Shown: piece by piece, positions 44,784 to 52,447 of the stretch | Numbering within the stretch: position 1 is the stretch's first letter | How the letters are laid out: each line of letters starts with the position of its first letter | Origin: Nevskia sp035651715 | GTDB lineage: Bacteria > Pseudomonadota > Gammaproteobacteria > Nevskiales > Nevskiaceae | DNA length: 64,000 nt | Direction of reading: 5' to 3' | NCBI GenBank assembly: GCA_035651715.1 | Contig: DASRFD010000038.1 | Span: forward strand, 68,074-132,073 | Position numbers and translations under genes: made by a program | The notes under the pieces: model-generated | What the model was told of the DNA's origin: nothing | The model's database searches: none | What the model saw: only the letters and a program-made list of their open reading frames with translations

Positions 44784-45179
44784 ATGAGAGCCCGTTTCGC
44801 CAGATTCGCCCAATGGATCGCCCGGCTGTCGGGCCAGCCGCTCACCTTCGTCGTCGTCACCCTGCTCATCGTCATATGGGCGGCGACCGGGCCGGTGTTC
44901 GGCTTCTCGGACACCTGGCAGCTGGTGGTCAACACCGCCACCAGCGTCATCACCTTCCTGATGGTGTTCATCATCCAGAACACGCAGAACCGCGATACGG
45001 CGGCGATGCACATCAAGCTCGACGAGTTGATCCGCTCCATCGACCAGGCGCAGAACCTGCTGCTCGACCTGGAGGACCTCGACGAGGAAAACCTGGAGAA
45101 GATCCGCGATCAATACCGGCAGCTGGCGGAACGGGCCCGCGGGCGCAGGCGGACCGGCGGCGCCTCGGTGACCGGCTAG
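44784..45179 (+). CDS. Low-affinity iron permease family protein (PF04120-like)
   Basis: The 131-aa protein has two membrane helices (FVVVTLLIVIWAATGPVFGF and LVVNTATSVITFLMVFIIQNTQNRD), the second carrying the family motif TFLMVFIIQNTQNRD. A conserved cytoplasmic helix follows (AAMHIKLDELIRSIDQAQN). The family name comes from fungal Fet4; bacterial members are short and their role is unproven. GGAGACGG precedes the ATG. Its TAG stop is the start of a palindromic repeat. Confidence 0.85.
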   Translation: MRARFARFAQWIARLSGQPLTFVVVTLLIVIWAATGPVFGFSDTWQLVVNTATSVITFLMVFIIQNTQNRDTAAMHIKLDELIRSIDQAQNLLLDLEDLDEENLEKIRDQYRQLAERARGRRRTGGASVTG

Positions 45180-45231
45180 GGCCTGTTAACGTTATTTCGA
45201 TCGCAGCGAATCGAAACAGCGTTAACAGGCC
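45179..45231. repeat. Palindromic repeat element (copy 2 of 2)
   Basis: GGCCTGTTAACG (45180-45191) pairs with CGTTAACAGGCC (45220-45231), a perfect 12-bp inverted repeat around a 28-base centre (TTATTTCGATCGC...). It shares the GGGCCTGTYAACG arm and the ATTTCGA centre with the element at 27821-27871, and also begins at the G of a TAG stop. Confidence 0.75.
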
Positions 45232-45318
45232 GCACGCCGCGATGCGGATTGCCGGAACCTCCCGGCGCGGCGGCGAGTCTTGAAAATGGCGGCGCCGTAA
45301 CGCCGCCGGCCAGGACCC

Positions 45319-45891
45319 GTGAAAAGCGCGCTACTCGTCATCGACGTCATCAACGATTTCGACTTCCCCGGCGGCGACGAGCTGCTGGCGGAGTCGCGCC
45401 GCACCGCCCCGGCCCTGGCCGGCCTGCTGGCGGCGGCCCGGCAGGCGGGGGAACCGGTGATCTATGCCAACGACAATCTCGGCCGCTGGCACGCGGATTT
45501 CCGGCGGGTCTGCGAGCACTGCGGCCGGCCGGAGGCGAAGGGGGCGGATTTCGTGCGCGGGCTGCTGCCGGCCGGCAGCGACTACTTCATCCTCAAGCCC
45601 AAGCATTCCGCCTTTTATGCCAGCTCGCTGGAGCCGCTGCTGCAGCACTTGGAGGTGCGGCGGCTGTGGCTGGCGGGCATCGCCGGCGACGGCTGCGTGC
45701 TGTGCACGGCCGCCGATGCGCACATGCGCGACTACCGCGTGTCGGTGGTCGCGGACTGCACCGCCTCGATCACCCCGGAACGGAACCGGCGGGCCCTGGA
45801 GCATCTGCGGGTGGCGCTGGGGCAGGAGCTGCTGTCGGCCGCGGCGCTGCGGCAGGCCTGGGCCGAAGGGGGCGCCGGTGCCGCGGCGTAG
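45319..45891 (+). CDS. Cysteine hydrolase of the isochorismatase family
   Basis: The 190-aa protein starts at GTG 45319. The catalytic triad is visible: Asp in LVIDVINDF, Lys in LKPKHSAFYAS, and Cys in GIAGDGCVLCTAADAHM. The cis-peptide segment precedes the Cys (WLAGIAGDGC). The family hydrolyses amides or enol ethers such as nicotinamide, ureidoacrylate or isochorismate; the substrate is not evident. It overlaps the next HTH gene by 14 bases. Confidence 0.88.
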   Translation: MKSALLVIDVINDFDFPGGDELLAESRRTAPALAGLLAAARQAGEPVIYANDNLGRWHADFRRVCEHCGRPEAKGADFVRGLLPAGSDYFILKPKHSAFYASSLEPLLQHLEVRRLWLAGIAGDGCVLCTAADAHMRDYRVSVVADCTASITPERNRRALEHLRVALGQELLSAAALRQAWAEGGAGAAA

Positions 45892-46150
45892 CGCGGGCGA
45901 GGCGGCGCCCTTCGCGCTCTCCGACGAGATGCGGGAGCAGCTGCAGCGGCTGCTGCGGTCGAAGGCGGCGGGCAGCAAGGCGGCGAAGAAGATCCGCGGC
46001 CTGCTGCTGCTGGCCGAAGGCCTGCCGGTCGGCGTCATCGCCCGGCGCATGCAGGTGGCGCCGTCGACGGTGCTCTACTGGCGGCAGGCGTTCGAAGCGC
46101 GTGGCCTCGGCGCCCTGTCCGGCCCGGCCGCCGGCGGCCCGCGCAAGTAG
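45878..46150 (+). CDS. Stand-alone helix-turn-helix protein (IS630-type HTH)
   Basis: About 90 residues from GTG 45878, overlapping the hydrolase gene; ATG 45928 is an alternative. The domain KKIRGLLLLAEGLPVGVIARRMQVAPSTVLYWRQAFEARGLGAL is the homeodomain-like helix-turn-helix found at the N-terminus of IS630-type transposases. No catalytic DDE part follows, so it is either a domesticated regulator or a remnant. Overlap with an intact enzyme gene favours a regulator. Confidence 0.7.
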   Translation: MPRRSAGEAAPFALSDEMREQLQRLLRSKAAGSKAAKKIRGLLLLAEGLPVGVIARRMQVAPSTVLYWRQAFEARGLGALSGPAAGGPRK

Positions 46151-46234
46151 TATTTCCTATTTTGCGGCGGCCGCGTTGCCGCTAGATTCCGTGCGCTGCG
46201 TGTCATGTGCGACTTCCGGGGGAGGAATTCGGTC

Positions 46235-46519
46235 ATGGACAACGAGATCATGGTGCGGCTGGTCTGGCAGAAACTGGCGCGCGGCGACCTGCCCCGGGCC
46301 CTGCCCAAGAGCACCTGGGGCGGCCGCTGCCGGGAGCGCCACCCCTGCGCGGCCTGCGACCAGGCCATCGAGGCCGGCGCGATGGAGGTCGAGGCGGACT
46401 GCGTCGACGGCGTCACCCGCCACTATCACGGCCTCTGTTACCGGACCCTGGAGTCGGCACGCCTGCAGCTGGCCGGGCAGTCGGCCGTCGCGCCGCCCCG
46501 GCGCGACCGCGGCTTCTGA
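46235..46519 (+). CDS. Small putative zinc-binding protein
   Basis: The 94-aa protein starts at ATG 46235 behind GGAGGAATT. Cys/His spacing suggests one zinc site: RCRERHPCAACDQAIEAG, then EADCVDGVTRHYHGLCYRTLES. The C-x2-C and H-x2-C pairs are about 30 residues apart, like a treble-clef or LIM-type knuckle. No family is recognised. It lies between the HTH gene and hsp20. Confidence 0.65.
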   Translation: MDNEIMVRLVWQKLARGDLPRALPKSTWGGRCRERHPCAACDQAIEAGAMEVEADCVDGVTRHYHGLCYRTLESARLQLAGQSAVAPPRRDRGF

Positions 46520-46603
46520 CCCTCTTGAACGCGCGGGCGGCGACCATAAGAACGCGCTTGCGGGGGACTGGCCCCGCGCACCACGATCAAGGAGGGTAAT
46601 GAG

Positions 46604-47044
46604 ATGTCGTCGATCATTCGTTACGAACCCTGGTCCATGCACCGGGAACTGCTGAACGAGTTCAACCGCTTTTTCGAGCGGGCCAGCAACCAGGACGGCT
46701 CCAGCGGCGCGACCGCCGATTGGGTGCCGGCCGTGGATATCGAGGAACACCCCGACCGCTTCGTCATCTATGCCGACGTGCCCGGCGTCGATCCGCAGGG
46801 CATCGACATCACGCTGGAGCAGGGCCAGCTCACGCTGTCCGGCGCGCGCGAGCGCGCGGCCGAGCAGGCCGGCGTCGAGGGCCGCCGCGTCGAGCGCGCC
46901 AGCGGCCGCTTCTTCCGCCGCTTCACCCTGCCGGACACGGCCGACGGCGAGGCGGTCTCGGCCCGCGGCGCCAACGGCGTGCTGGAAGTGGTGATTCCCA
47001 AGCGCCAGGCGGCGCAGCCGCGCCGCATTGCGGTGACGCACTGA
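46604..47044 (+). CDS. Small heat-shock protein Hsp20 (alpha-crystallin family)
   Basis: The 146-aa protein has a short N-terminal arm (SIIRYEPWSMHRELLNEFNRFFERA) and an alpha-crystallin domain at about 43-135 (DWVPAVDIEEHPDRFVIYADVPGVDPQGIDITLEQGQLTLSG, then GRFFRRFTLPDTADGEAVSARGANGVLEVVIPK). The IPK motif near the end is family-typical. It holds unfolding proteins in the cytoplasm. AAGGAGGGTAATGAG gives a strong ribosome site. No heat-shock promoter is obvious in the 80-base gap. Confidence 0.93.
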   Translation: MSSIIRYEPWSMHRELLNEFNRFFERASNQDGSSGATADWVPAVDIEEHPDRFVIYADVPGVDPQGIDITLEQGQLTLSGARERAAEQAGVEGRRVERASGRFFRRFTLPDTADGEAVSARGANGVLEVVIPKRQAAQPRRIAVTH

Positions 47045-47182
47045 CAGGAGCCTCCGCGCCGGTCTCGCGCGGGCGGGGGGCATCCCCCGCGCGGGACAGG
47101 CGGTGCCGGCGCCGACCGCGCCCGGATCCGCAAGCGGAGGGCGCGGTCCCGGCGGCGTCGCCGTGCGCGCGGGCAGTCACGT

Positions 47183-47461
47183 ATGCGCTACACCACGATC
47201 GAGCAGGATTTCCGCAGCGGCCTGGCGCTGCTGCGCGATGGCGAAGACCCGCCGCGGTACTACATCCGCCAGGGCCGGCGGCTGGAGCTCATCGCCATCG
47301 GCAACGAGAACGCGGCGCGCAGCCGCTTCGGCGTGCGGTGCAGCCGCGCCCGGCAGGGATACGCGGCACCGGCTTCGGGGCCGCCGGGGGCCATGCCTCC
47401 GCCCTCCCTGGCGAACTACCGGCGGCCGGGCGAGGCCCTGCCCCAGCAGGAGATGGGCTGA
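47183..47461 (+). CDS. Small hypothetical protein after hsp20
   Basis: The 92-aa frame begins MRYTTIEQDFRSGLALLRDGEDPPRYYIRQGRRLELIAIG and becomes Pro/Ala-rich after residue 60. The N-terminal half has mixed composition typical of real protein. A strong hairpin follows its stop by 25 bases, supporting a transcript ending here. No family is recognised. Confidence 0.5.
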   Translation: MRYTTIEQDFRSGLALLRDGEDPPRYYIRQGRRLELIAIGNENAARSRFGVRCSRARQGYAAPASGPPGAMPPPSLANYRRPGEALPQQEMG

Positions 47462-47485
47462 GGGTTCGCCGGCCGCCAGGCTGAA

Positions 47486-47527
47486 GGCATCCCGCCGGCA
47501 CGGCGCCGGCGGGATGCCGGTACTTTT
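47486..47527 (+). terminator. Transcription terminator hairpin
   Basis: A perfect 14-bp stem (GGCATCCCGCCGGC/GCCGGCGGGATGCC, 5-base loop) is followed after five bases by TTTT. The stem is strong and the U-tract weak. It ends the hsp20-side transcript. Confidence 0.65.
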
Positions 47528-47673
47528 GTCGCGTGCAGCGAAGCCGCGGGCCGCACGGCCTGCCGGCGTCCGCGGGTGCGGTTCCATCCGACCTTGAGGG
47601 CGTGCTCCCGGCGGCGACACGCCGCCGATGATCTGCTTCTGATTGGCGAAGCCGGCGGCGCCGCAAGTCCCGC

Positions 47674-48063
47674 TCAGTCCTTCGACCGGTTCAGCGCCAC
47701 CGCGGCGCGGATCAGCGCCTTGAAGGCCTCGGCATCCAGCTCGTCGCCTTCGTGCAGGTCGATGGCGCGGCGGGTATTGCCGTCGAGGCTGGAGTTGAAC
47801 AGCTTCTTCGGGTCCTTGAGGGCGGCGCCCTTGGCGAAGGTGAGCTTGACCGCGGCCTTGTAGGACTCGCCGGTGCAGAGGATGCCGTCGCGGGACCAGA
47901 CCGGCACGTTCCACTTCCATTCCTCGACGATGGCCGGGTCGGCCTGCCGGATCAGGGTGCGGACGCGGGCGAGGGTCTGGCCGCGCCAGCCGGCGAGCTC
48001 GTCGACGCGGGCGTCGATCATGTCGGACGCGGTCCGGCCCGGGGGGATGGGGCTCTTCTTCAT
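47674..48063 (-). CDS. DUF1801-domain protein
   Basis: The 129-aa protein starts at ATG 48063 behind AAGGAG. The DUF1801 fold pattern is clear: IDARVDELAGWRGQTLARVRTLIRQADPAIVEEWKWNVPVWSRDGILC, then KAAVKLTFAKGAALKDPKKLFNSSLDGNTRRAIDLHEGD. The family is widespread in bacteria and often linked to stress or iron-sulfur genes; its activity is not known. It stands alone and is divergent from the AraC gene. Confidence 0.85.
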   Translation of the reverse strand: MKKSPIPPGRTASDMIDARVDELAGWRGQTLARVRTLIRQADPAIVEEWKWNVPVWSRDGILCTGESYKAAVKLTFAKGAALKDPKKLFNSSLDGNTRRAIDLHEGDELDAEAFKALIRAAVALNRSKD

Positions 48064-48251
48064 GCGGAAGCAACTCCTTGTGGGCGTGCCGGGACGATTC
48101 TAGCGGCTGCCGGCACCGGCGCGCTCCCGCGATCGGTGCCGCAGGGGGAGTGCGCATGGGCGCCTCGCCTGCCGCAGACGGGCCGGTACCTGGGAGTCCG
48201 GGCGGTTGCTATATTCGGCTGCCACCATGACCCCGTTGCGGCGTCCCCCAC

Positions 48252-49298
48252 ATGCAGATTTCCCGCAGCATCTACAGCATCGCGCAGATGGTCGACACGG
48301 CGGCCGAGCACGGCATGAGCGCCCGGGCCTGCCTGGCGCATTCGGGCATCGCGCCGGAGCAGCTGCTGCAGCTGGAGTCGCAGGTGTCGCCGCAGCAGGA
48401 GTTCACGGTCATCGCCAACATCGTGCGCGAGCTGCAGCACGTGCCGGCCCTGGGCTTGCGCATGGCGGCGCGGTTCCACATGCCGGTGTACGGGGTGCTG
48501 ACGTTCGCGATGTGCAGCTGCGCCACCGCCGGCGATGCCATCAATCTCGGCCTCAGCTACCACGAGCTGAGCTTCACGCTGGTGGAAAAGCACCAGCAGC
48601 TGGTCGGCGACGACCTGGTCTTCACCTTCGACGACCGGCACATCCCGGCGCCGCTGCGCCAGGTCGTGGTGGAACGGGACCTGTTCGCCCTGCCCAGGGT
48701 GATGGGGGAAGTCCTGGGGCATCCGATGCCCCGGCGCAGGGCGCGCTTCGCCTATCCCGCGCCGCCCCATGCCAGGCGCTATGCCGAGCTGCTCGGCTTC
48801 GAACCCGAATTCGACGCCCCGGCGCACCAGATCTTCGTGGACGCCGAGTTCCGCAAGCTGCCGATGCCCCAGGCCAACGCCGCCACCTTGCGCCACTGCC
48901 AGGCGCAGCTGCAGGCCATTGTGGCGCGGCACAAGGTCTGGAGCGGCACCGCGGGCAAGGTGCGCGACATGCTGATGCGCCGTCCGGCGATGGGAGCGGA
49001 CATGGAGGAGGTGGCGGCCGAGCTGCGCATGACCTCGCGCAACCTGCGCCGCGTGCTGGAAGCGGAAAACACCTCGTTCCGCAGCCTGGCGGACGAGGTG
49101 CGCCAGACCGTGGCGGAGGAACTGCTGGGCCTGGGCAAGTCCAGCGTCAAGGAGGTGGCGGCGCGGCTGGGCTACCGCGAGGTCTCCAGCTTCACCAACG
49201 CCTTCAAGCGCTGGACCGGCCGGGCGCCGCGCGACTGGCGGTCCGGACCGCCGCGGTCCGCCGCGTCCGGCGGGCCGCCCGACTCCGGCTCCGCCTGA
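48252..49298 (+). CDS. AraC-family transcriptional regulator
   Basis: The 348-aa protein has an N-terminal Arabinose_bd-type domain (AEHGMSARACLAHSGIAPEQLL, YGVLTFAMCSCATAGDAINLGLSYHEL). The C-terminal double helix-turn-helix spans about 245-335 (VAAELRMTSRNLRRVLEAENTSFRSLADEVRQ, VKEVAARLGYREVSSFTNAFKRWTGRAPRDWR). Targets are unknown; neighbours are the DUF1801 gene and, convergent, an exported beta-helix protein. A long hairpin follows its stop. Confidence 0.9.
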   Translation: MQISRSIYSIAQMVDTAAEHGMSARACLAHSGIAPEQLLQLESQVSPQQEFTVIANIVRELQHVPALGLRMAARFHMPVYGVLTFAMCSCATAGDAINLGLSYHELSFTLVEKHQQLVGDDLVFTFDDRHIPAPLRQVVVERDLFALPRVMGEVLGHPMPRRRARFAYPAPPHARRYAELLGFEPEFDAPAHQIFVDAEFRKLPMPQANAATLRHCQAQLQAIVARHKVWSGTAGKVRDMLMRRPAMGADMEEVAAELRMTSRNLRRVLEAENTSFRSLADEVRQTVAEELLGLGKSSVKEVAARLGYREVSSFTNAFKRWTGRAPRDWRSGPPRSAASGGPPDSGSA

Positions 49299-49301
49299 CG
49301 A

Positions 49302-49340
49302 CGGACCGCCGCACCGGCGCCAGCCGGTGCGGCGGGTCCG
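49302..49340. terminator. Bidirectional terminator hairpin between convergent genes
   Basis: A 17-bp stem with one bulged base (CGGACCGCCGCACCGGC against GCCGGTGCGGCGGGTCCG) sits in the 44-base gap between the AraC gene and the beta-helix gene. On the plus strand GTTTATT follows. It probably serves both directions. Confidence 0.6.
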
Positions 49341-49342
49341 GT

Positions 49343-50956
49343 TTATTGCACTTCGTCGAAGCCGCGTGTCGGCGCGGCGGTCGCCGGCACCGGGTTGCCG
49401 AAGTAGTCCTGGCCGCCGTTGCCGGGGATCACCGCGCCGCTGCCTGCGGCCGGCGAAGTCGCCGCCAGCTTGTAGCCTCCCACCGCGGCCAGGCCAGCCG
49501 GCGCCTGCGTGGCCGGAGCGATCATCTGCGGGTCGGCGACGATTTTGGCGGCGTCGGCCGGCTCGCCCGCGGTGTGATTGCCGTAGATCAGGTTGTTGCT
49601 GATCACGGTGCCGGTGCCCTTGGGCTGCACCCAGGTGCCGGTGCCGAGATTGACGATCACGTTGTTGCGGAAGTACCAGCTGTTGTTGTTGTCGCCGCTC
49701 CAGCCCTCCTGGTAGGTGGGATGGGCGTTCAGGCCCGGCGCGATGTAGACGGTGTTGTTGTAGATGTTGACGCCGGACATCAGGCCGCTGGACAGCGTGA
49801 ACACGCCGTTGGCGCCGTAGGCGTCGTTGACGCTCAGGTTGTAGCGCACGACGCCGCCGGTGCCGGAGAAATTCCCGCCCATCAGCAGGAAGGCGCCGCC
49901 CTCGTTGTCGTGGCTGTAGTTGTACTGCACCACCGTGTTGCTGGTCAGCAGGTCGATGTCGTAGGCCTCGCCGTCGACGACATGGGTCTGCACGCCGGAG
50001 ACCTCGTTGTACTGCATCACGCTGTTGGTGGTCTTGGCCACGAACATGCCGACGCTGCCCGGCTCGCTGGAGCCGGAGACGGTGACCAGGCCGGCTCCGT
50101 CGACGACGTTGTGGTCGATCATGTTGTTGATCGAGCCGGAGACGATGATGCCGTCGCTGTCGATGTTCTTGAGCCGGTTGCCGGAGATGGTGAGGTTCTT
50201 GCTCAGCGCGTCCTGCGACACCAGGTAGAACAGGAAGCCGGTGGAGTAGTCGTTGAAGACGATGCCGGTGCGGCCGACGTTCTCGACGATGTTGTCGAGG
50301 ATCTGCACGCCCTCCCAGCTGCTGGCGCCGTTGGACAGGCCGTTCATGGCGTCGGCCAGCACGGCGATGCCGCCGTTGGTCTGCGGATTGGCGCCGGAGC
50401 AGACGGAGCAGCCGTTCACGTCGTGGACGTAGTTGTTGACGATGGTGATGCCGTGCTTGCCGGTGCCGCTGGTGTTGTTGACCAGGATGCCGCTGCGGTT
50501 GGCGCCGGGGGAGTTGACCGTGCCGATGTTGTTCTTGCCGTTGTCGTTGACCACCTCCAGCCCGCTGATGGTCCAGTACGAGACGTTCTGCAGCAGCACC
50601 GCCGCGCCGCCGGAGCCGCCGCCGGCCACGTTGCGGCCGTCGATGTACGGGCGCGGGCCGTCGCCGTAGGCGCCGATGGTGATCGGGTTGCCGGCCACGC
50701 CCGAGCCCTTGGGGTTGAGCTGCTCGATCCACTGCTGGCCGGCGCGCAGCAGGATGCTGTCGCCCTGCGAGAACGTCGTCGCGTTGACCTTGGCCAGCGT
50801 CTTCCACGGCGTGGCCTGGCTGGTGCCGTTGTTGCTGTCCGAGCCGTTGGTGGCGTCGACGTAGTACGCGGTGTTGGTGGCGAAGGCCGGCGCGGCGAGC
50901 AGCACGCCGGCGCCGATGAGGGCGGCGGCCGCCCGGATCCCTGGATTCCTACCCAT
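49343..50956 (-). CDS. Exported right-handed parallel beta-helix protein
   Basis: The 537-aa protein starts at ATG 50956 behind GGAGGAG, with a signal peptide ending near APAFATN. The N-terminal YYVDATNGSDSNNGTSQATPWKTLAKVNA is the start typical of polysaccharide-lyase-like beta-helix proteins. Repeated strand units follow (NNTSGTGKHGITIVNNYVHDV, VQILDNIVENVGRTGIVFNDY, NLTISGNRLKNIDSDGIIVSG, VVQYNYSHDNEGG). The C-terminus resembles the cell-associated cap of such proteins. It may bind or cleave polysaccharide outside the cell; catalytic residues are not obvious. Confidence 0.88.
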   Translation of the reverse strand: MGRNPGIRAAAALIGAGVLLAAPAFATNTAYYVDATNGSDSNNGTSQATPWKTLAKVNATTFSQGDSILLRAGQQWIEQLNPKGSGVAGNPITIGAYGDGPRPYIDGRNVAGGGSGGAAVLLQNVSYWTISGLEVVNDNGKNNIGTVNSPGANRSGILVNNTSGTGKHGITIVNNYVHDVNGCSVCSGANPQTNGGIAVLADAMNGLSNGASSWEGVQILDNIVENVGRTGIVFNDYSTGFLFYLVSQDALSKNLTISGNRLKNIDSDGIIVSGSINNMIDHNVVDGAGLVTVSGSSEPGSVGMFVAKTTNSVMQYNEVSGVQTHVVDGEAYDIDLLTSNTVVQYNYSHDNEGGAFLLMGGNFSGTGGVVRYNLSVNDAYGANGVFTLSSGLMSGVNIYNNTVYIAPGLNAHPTYQEGWSGDNNNSWYFRNNVIVNLGTGTWVQPKGTGTVISNNLIYGNHTAGEPADAAKIVADPQMIAPATQAPAGLAAVGGYKLAATSPAAGSGAVIPGNGGQDYFGNPVPATAAPTRGFDEVQ

Positions 50957-51216
50957 GCGAAAAACTCCTCCGTGGTGGTCACTGGCGGGCAACAGCGTCC
51001 CTCGCCCGTAAGTGCGGTTGAAGAAACGGCAGATTGTTCCTGTGCAGCTTGTGTCGGCCCGCCTGGCGCATCGGTGCGGCGCGGAGGCGGCGGGCCTGGT
51101 CGTTGTCGGTCCTCCGAGGCTGCATTGTGCTGCGGCCGCGGACGGGATTCCGGACGACAATTGCGATTTCCGGACCGCTCGCGGCGGCGCCGGAAGCGCC
51201 TGCGCGCGCAGCGGCC

Positions 51217-52272
51217 CTAGCGGGACTCCACGCAGGGCAGCGCGGTATCCGACTTGCGGAAGCGCTTGAAGAAGCCCCAGGACAGTTCCGCGCCGCTGGG
51301 CGCCCGGGGGTCGGTGAACCCCTTCAGCCTGGGGTCGGACGAGCCGCCCGGCCAGAAGTGCTGCATCTGCTCGATGCGCACCTGCTCGAGGACGCGGCAG
51401 CCGTCGCCGTCCTCGTACAGATCGATGTGATAAGGGTAGCGGCCGTTCCCCGGCGTCACGTCGGCGGTGCGGGTGGGGGTGAGCGGAAACGGCGCGTCGA
51501 GGGCGCCGGAGGCCGCCAGGTTGTCGGTCATCAGCCATTGCTGGACCGCATTGGCGCCGCTCGCCGGCGTCGCCGCCGGGTCCTGCGCGCCCTGGAAGTC
51601 GATGACCGGGACGATGCGCGCGTACGGCCCCATCGCCGCATAGGCCGCGAGCGCCAGCACCTGCGGCGGCGTCAGGCTCGCGCCCAGCGGCTGGCCCACG
51701 CCGGCCAGGCCGATGCCGTAGGCGCCGCCTTCGGCGATGCCGATGGCCGCGTACAGGTCCGGGTAGGTCGCGCCCATGATGCTGGTCTCCCAGCCGCCGG
51801 CCGACATGCCGACCACGTAGACGCGCTCGGGGTCGACGTTCCAGCCGGCCATCACCTGCTGCGTGAGGTCGGCGATGGCCTGCGGGTCGCCCACGCCGCG
51901 CACCATCTCCGCCGGGTCGTAGAAATGCCAGGCCTGCAGCAGGTGCTCGCCGACCGGGCCGTCGGTCTCGTTGTCCGGATACAGCACGATGAACCGCTCG
52001 CGCGCCGCCAGCGGATCGAACAGGTTCGCCGCGCGCTGCTGCTCCGCCGTGGTGTTGGCGCCGTGCAGCACCACCACCAGCGGCGCCGGCGCATCGGGGC
52101 TGACCGAGCCGGGCACGTAGACCAGGCCGCGGTAGGTGCCGAACGCACCGGCGGTACGGACGACCGCGTCCGTATCCTGGCTGACCGGCTCCGAGCCGGT
52201 GCAGGCGGCGAGCAGCAGGGCCAGGCCCCAGGGCATGAACCGGGCGCGGTGCCGGTGTCGGTCTGTTGCCAT
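51217..52272 (-). CDS. PHB-depolymerase-family esterase, lipoprotein
   Basis: The 351-aa protein starts at ATG 52272 (a GTG one codon earlier is also possible). The lipobox LLLAAC (LALLLAACTG) marks an outer-membrane or periplasmic lipoprotein. The alpha/beta-hydrolase core has oxyanion HGAN (PLVVVLHGANTTAEQ), nucleophile elbow GMSAGG with Ser, DFQGAQD with the likely Asp, and MQHFWPGG with the His. The family includes poly-hydroxyalkanoate depolymerases and feruloyl esterases. The substrate is unknown. It is in line with the beta-helix gene but 260 bases upstream of it. Confidence 0.85.
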   Translation of the reverse strand: MATDRHRHRARFMPWGLALLLAACTGSEPVSQDTDAVVRTAGAFGTYRGLVYVPGSVSPDAPAPLVVVLHGANTTAEQQRAANLFDPLAARERFIVLYPDNETDGPVGEHLLQAWHFYDPAEMVRGVGDPQAIADLTQQVMAGWNVDPERVYVVGMSAGGWETSIMGATYPDLYAAIGIAEGGAYGIGLAGVGQPLGASLTPPQVLALAAYAAMGPYARIVPVIDFQGAQDPAATPASGANAVQQWLMTDNLAASGALDAPFPLTPTRTADVTPGNGRYPYHIDLYEDGDGCRVLEQVRIEQMQHFWPGGSSDPRLKGFTDPRAPSGAELSWGFFKRFRKSDTALPCVESR

Positions 52273-52447
52273 CACGTTGCCCCCTCGATCGCCGCGACTG
52301 CCGGCATCAGCTGCTCACGGTCCGGGTCCCTTCCGGCCGGATACTCTACGAAGACGGCGGCGCCGGGCGTGACATGAATTCCGGACGCCGATCCGGGATT
52401 TCCGGCAGGTTCCGCCGAACGGCGGCGGCGCGCATCGCCCGGCGCCT

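Noticed and set aside
45464..45877. Upstream extension of the HTH frame within the hydrolase gene
   Set aside because: It is a shadow of the isochorismatase-like gene; the HTH domain only begins after the GTG at 45878.
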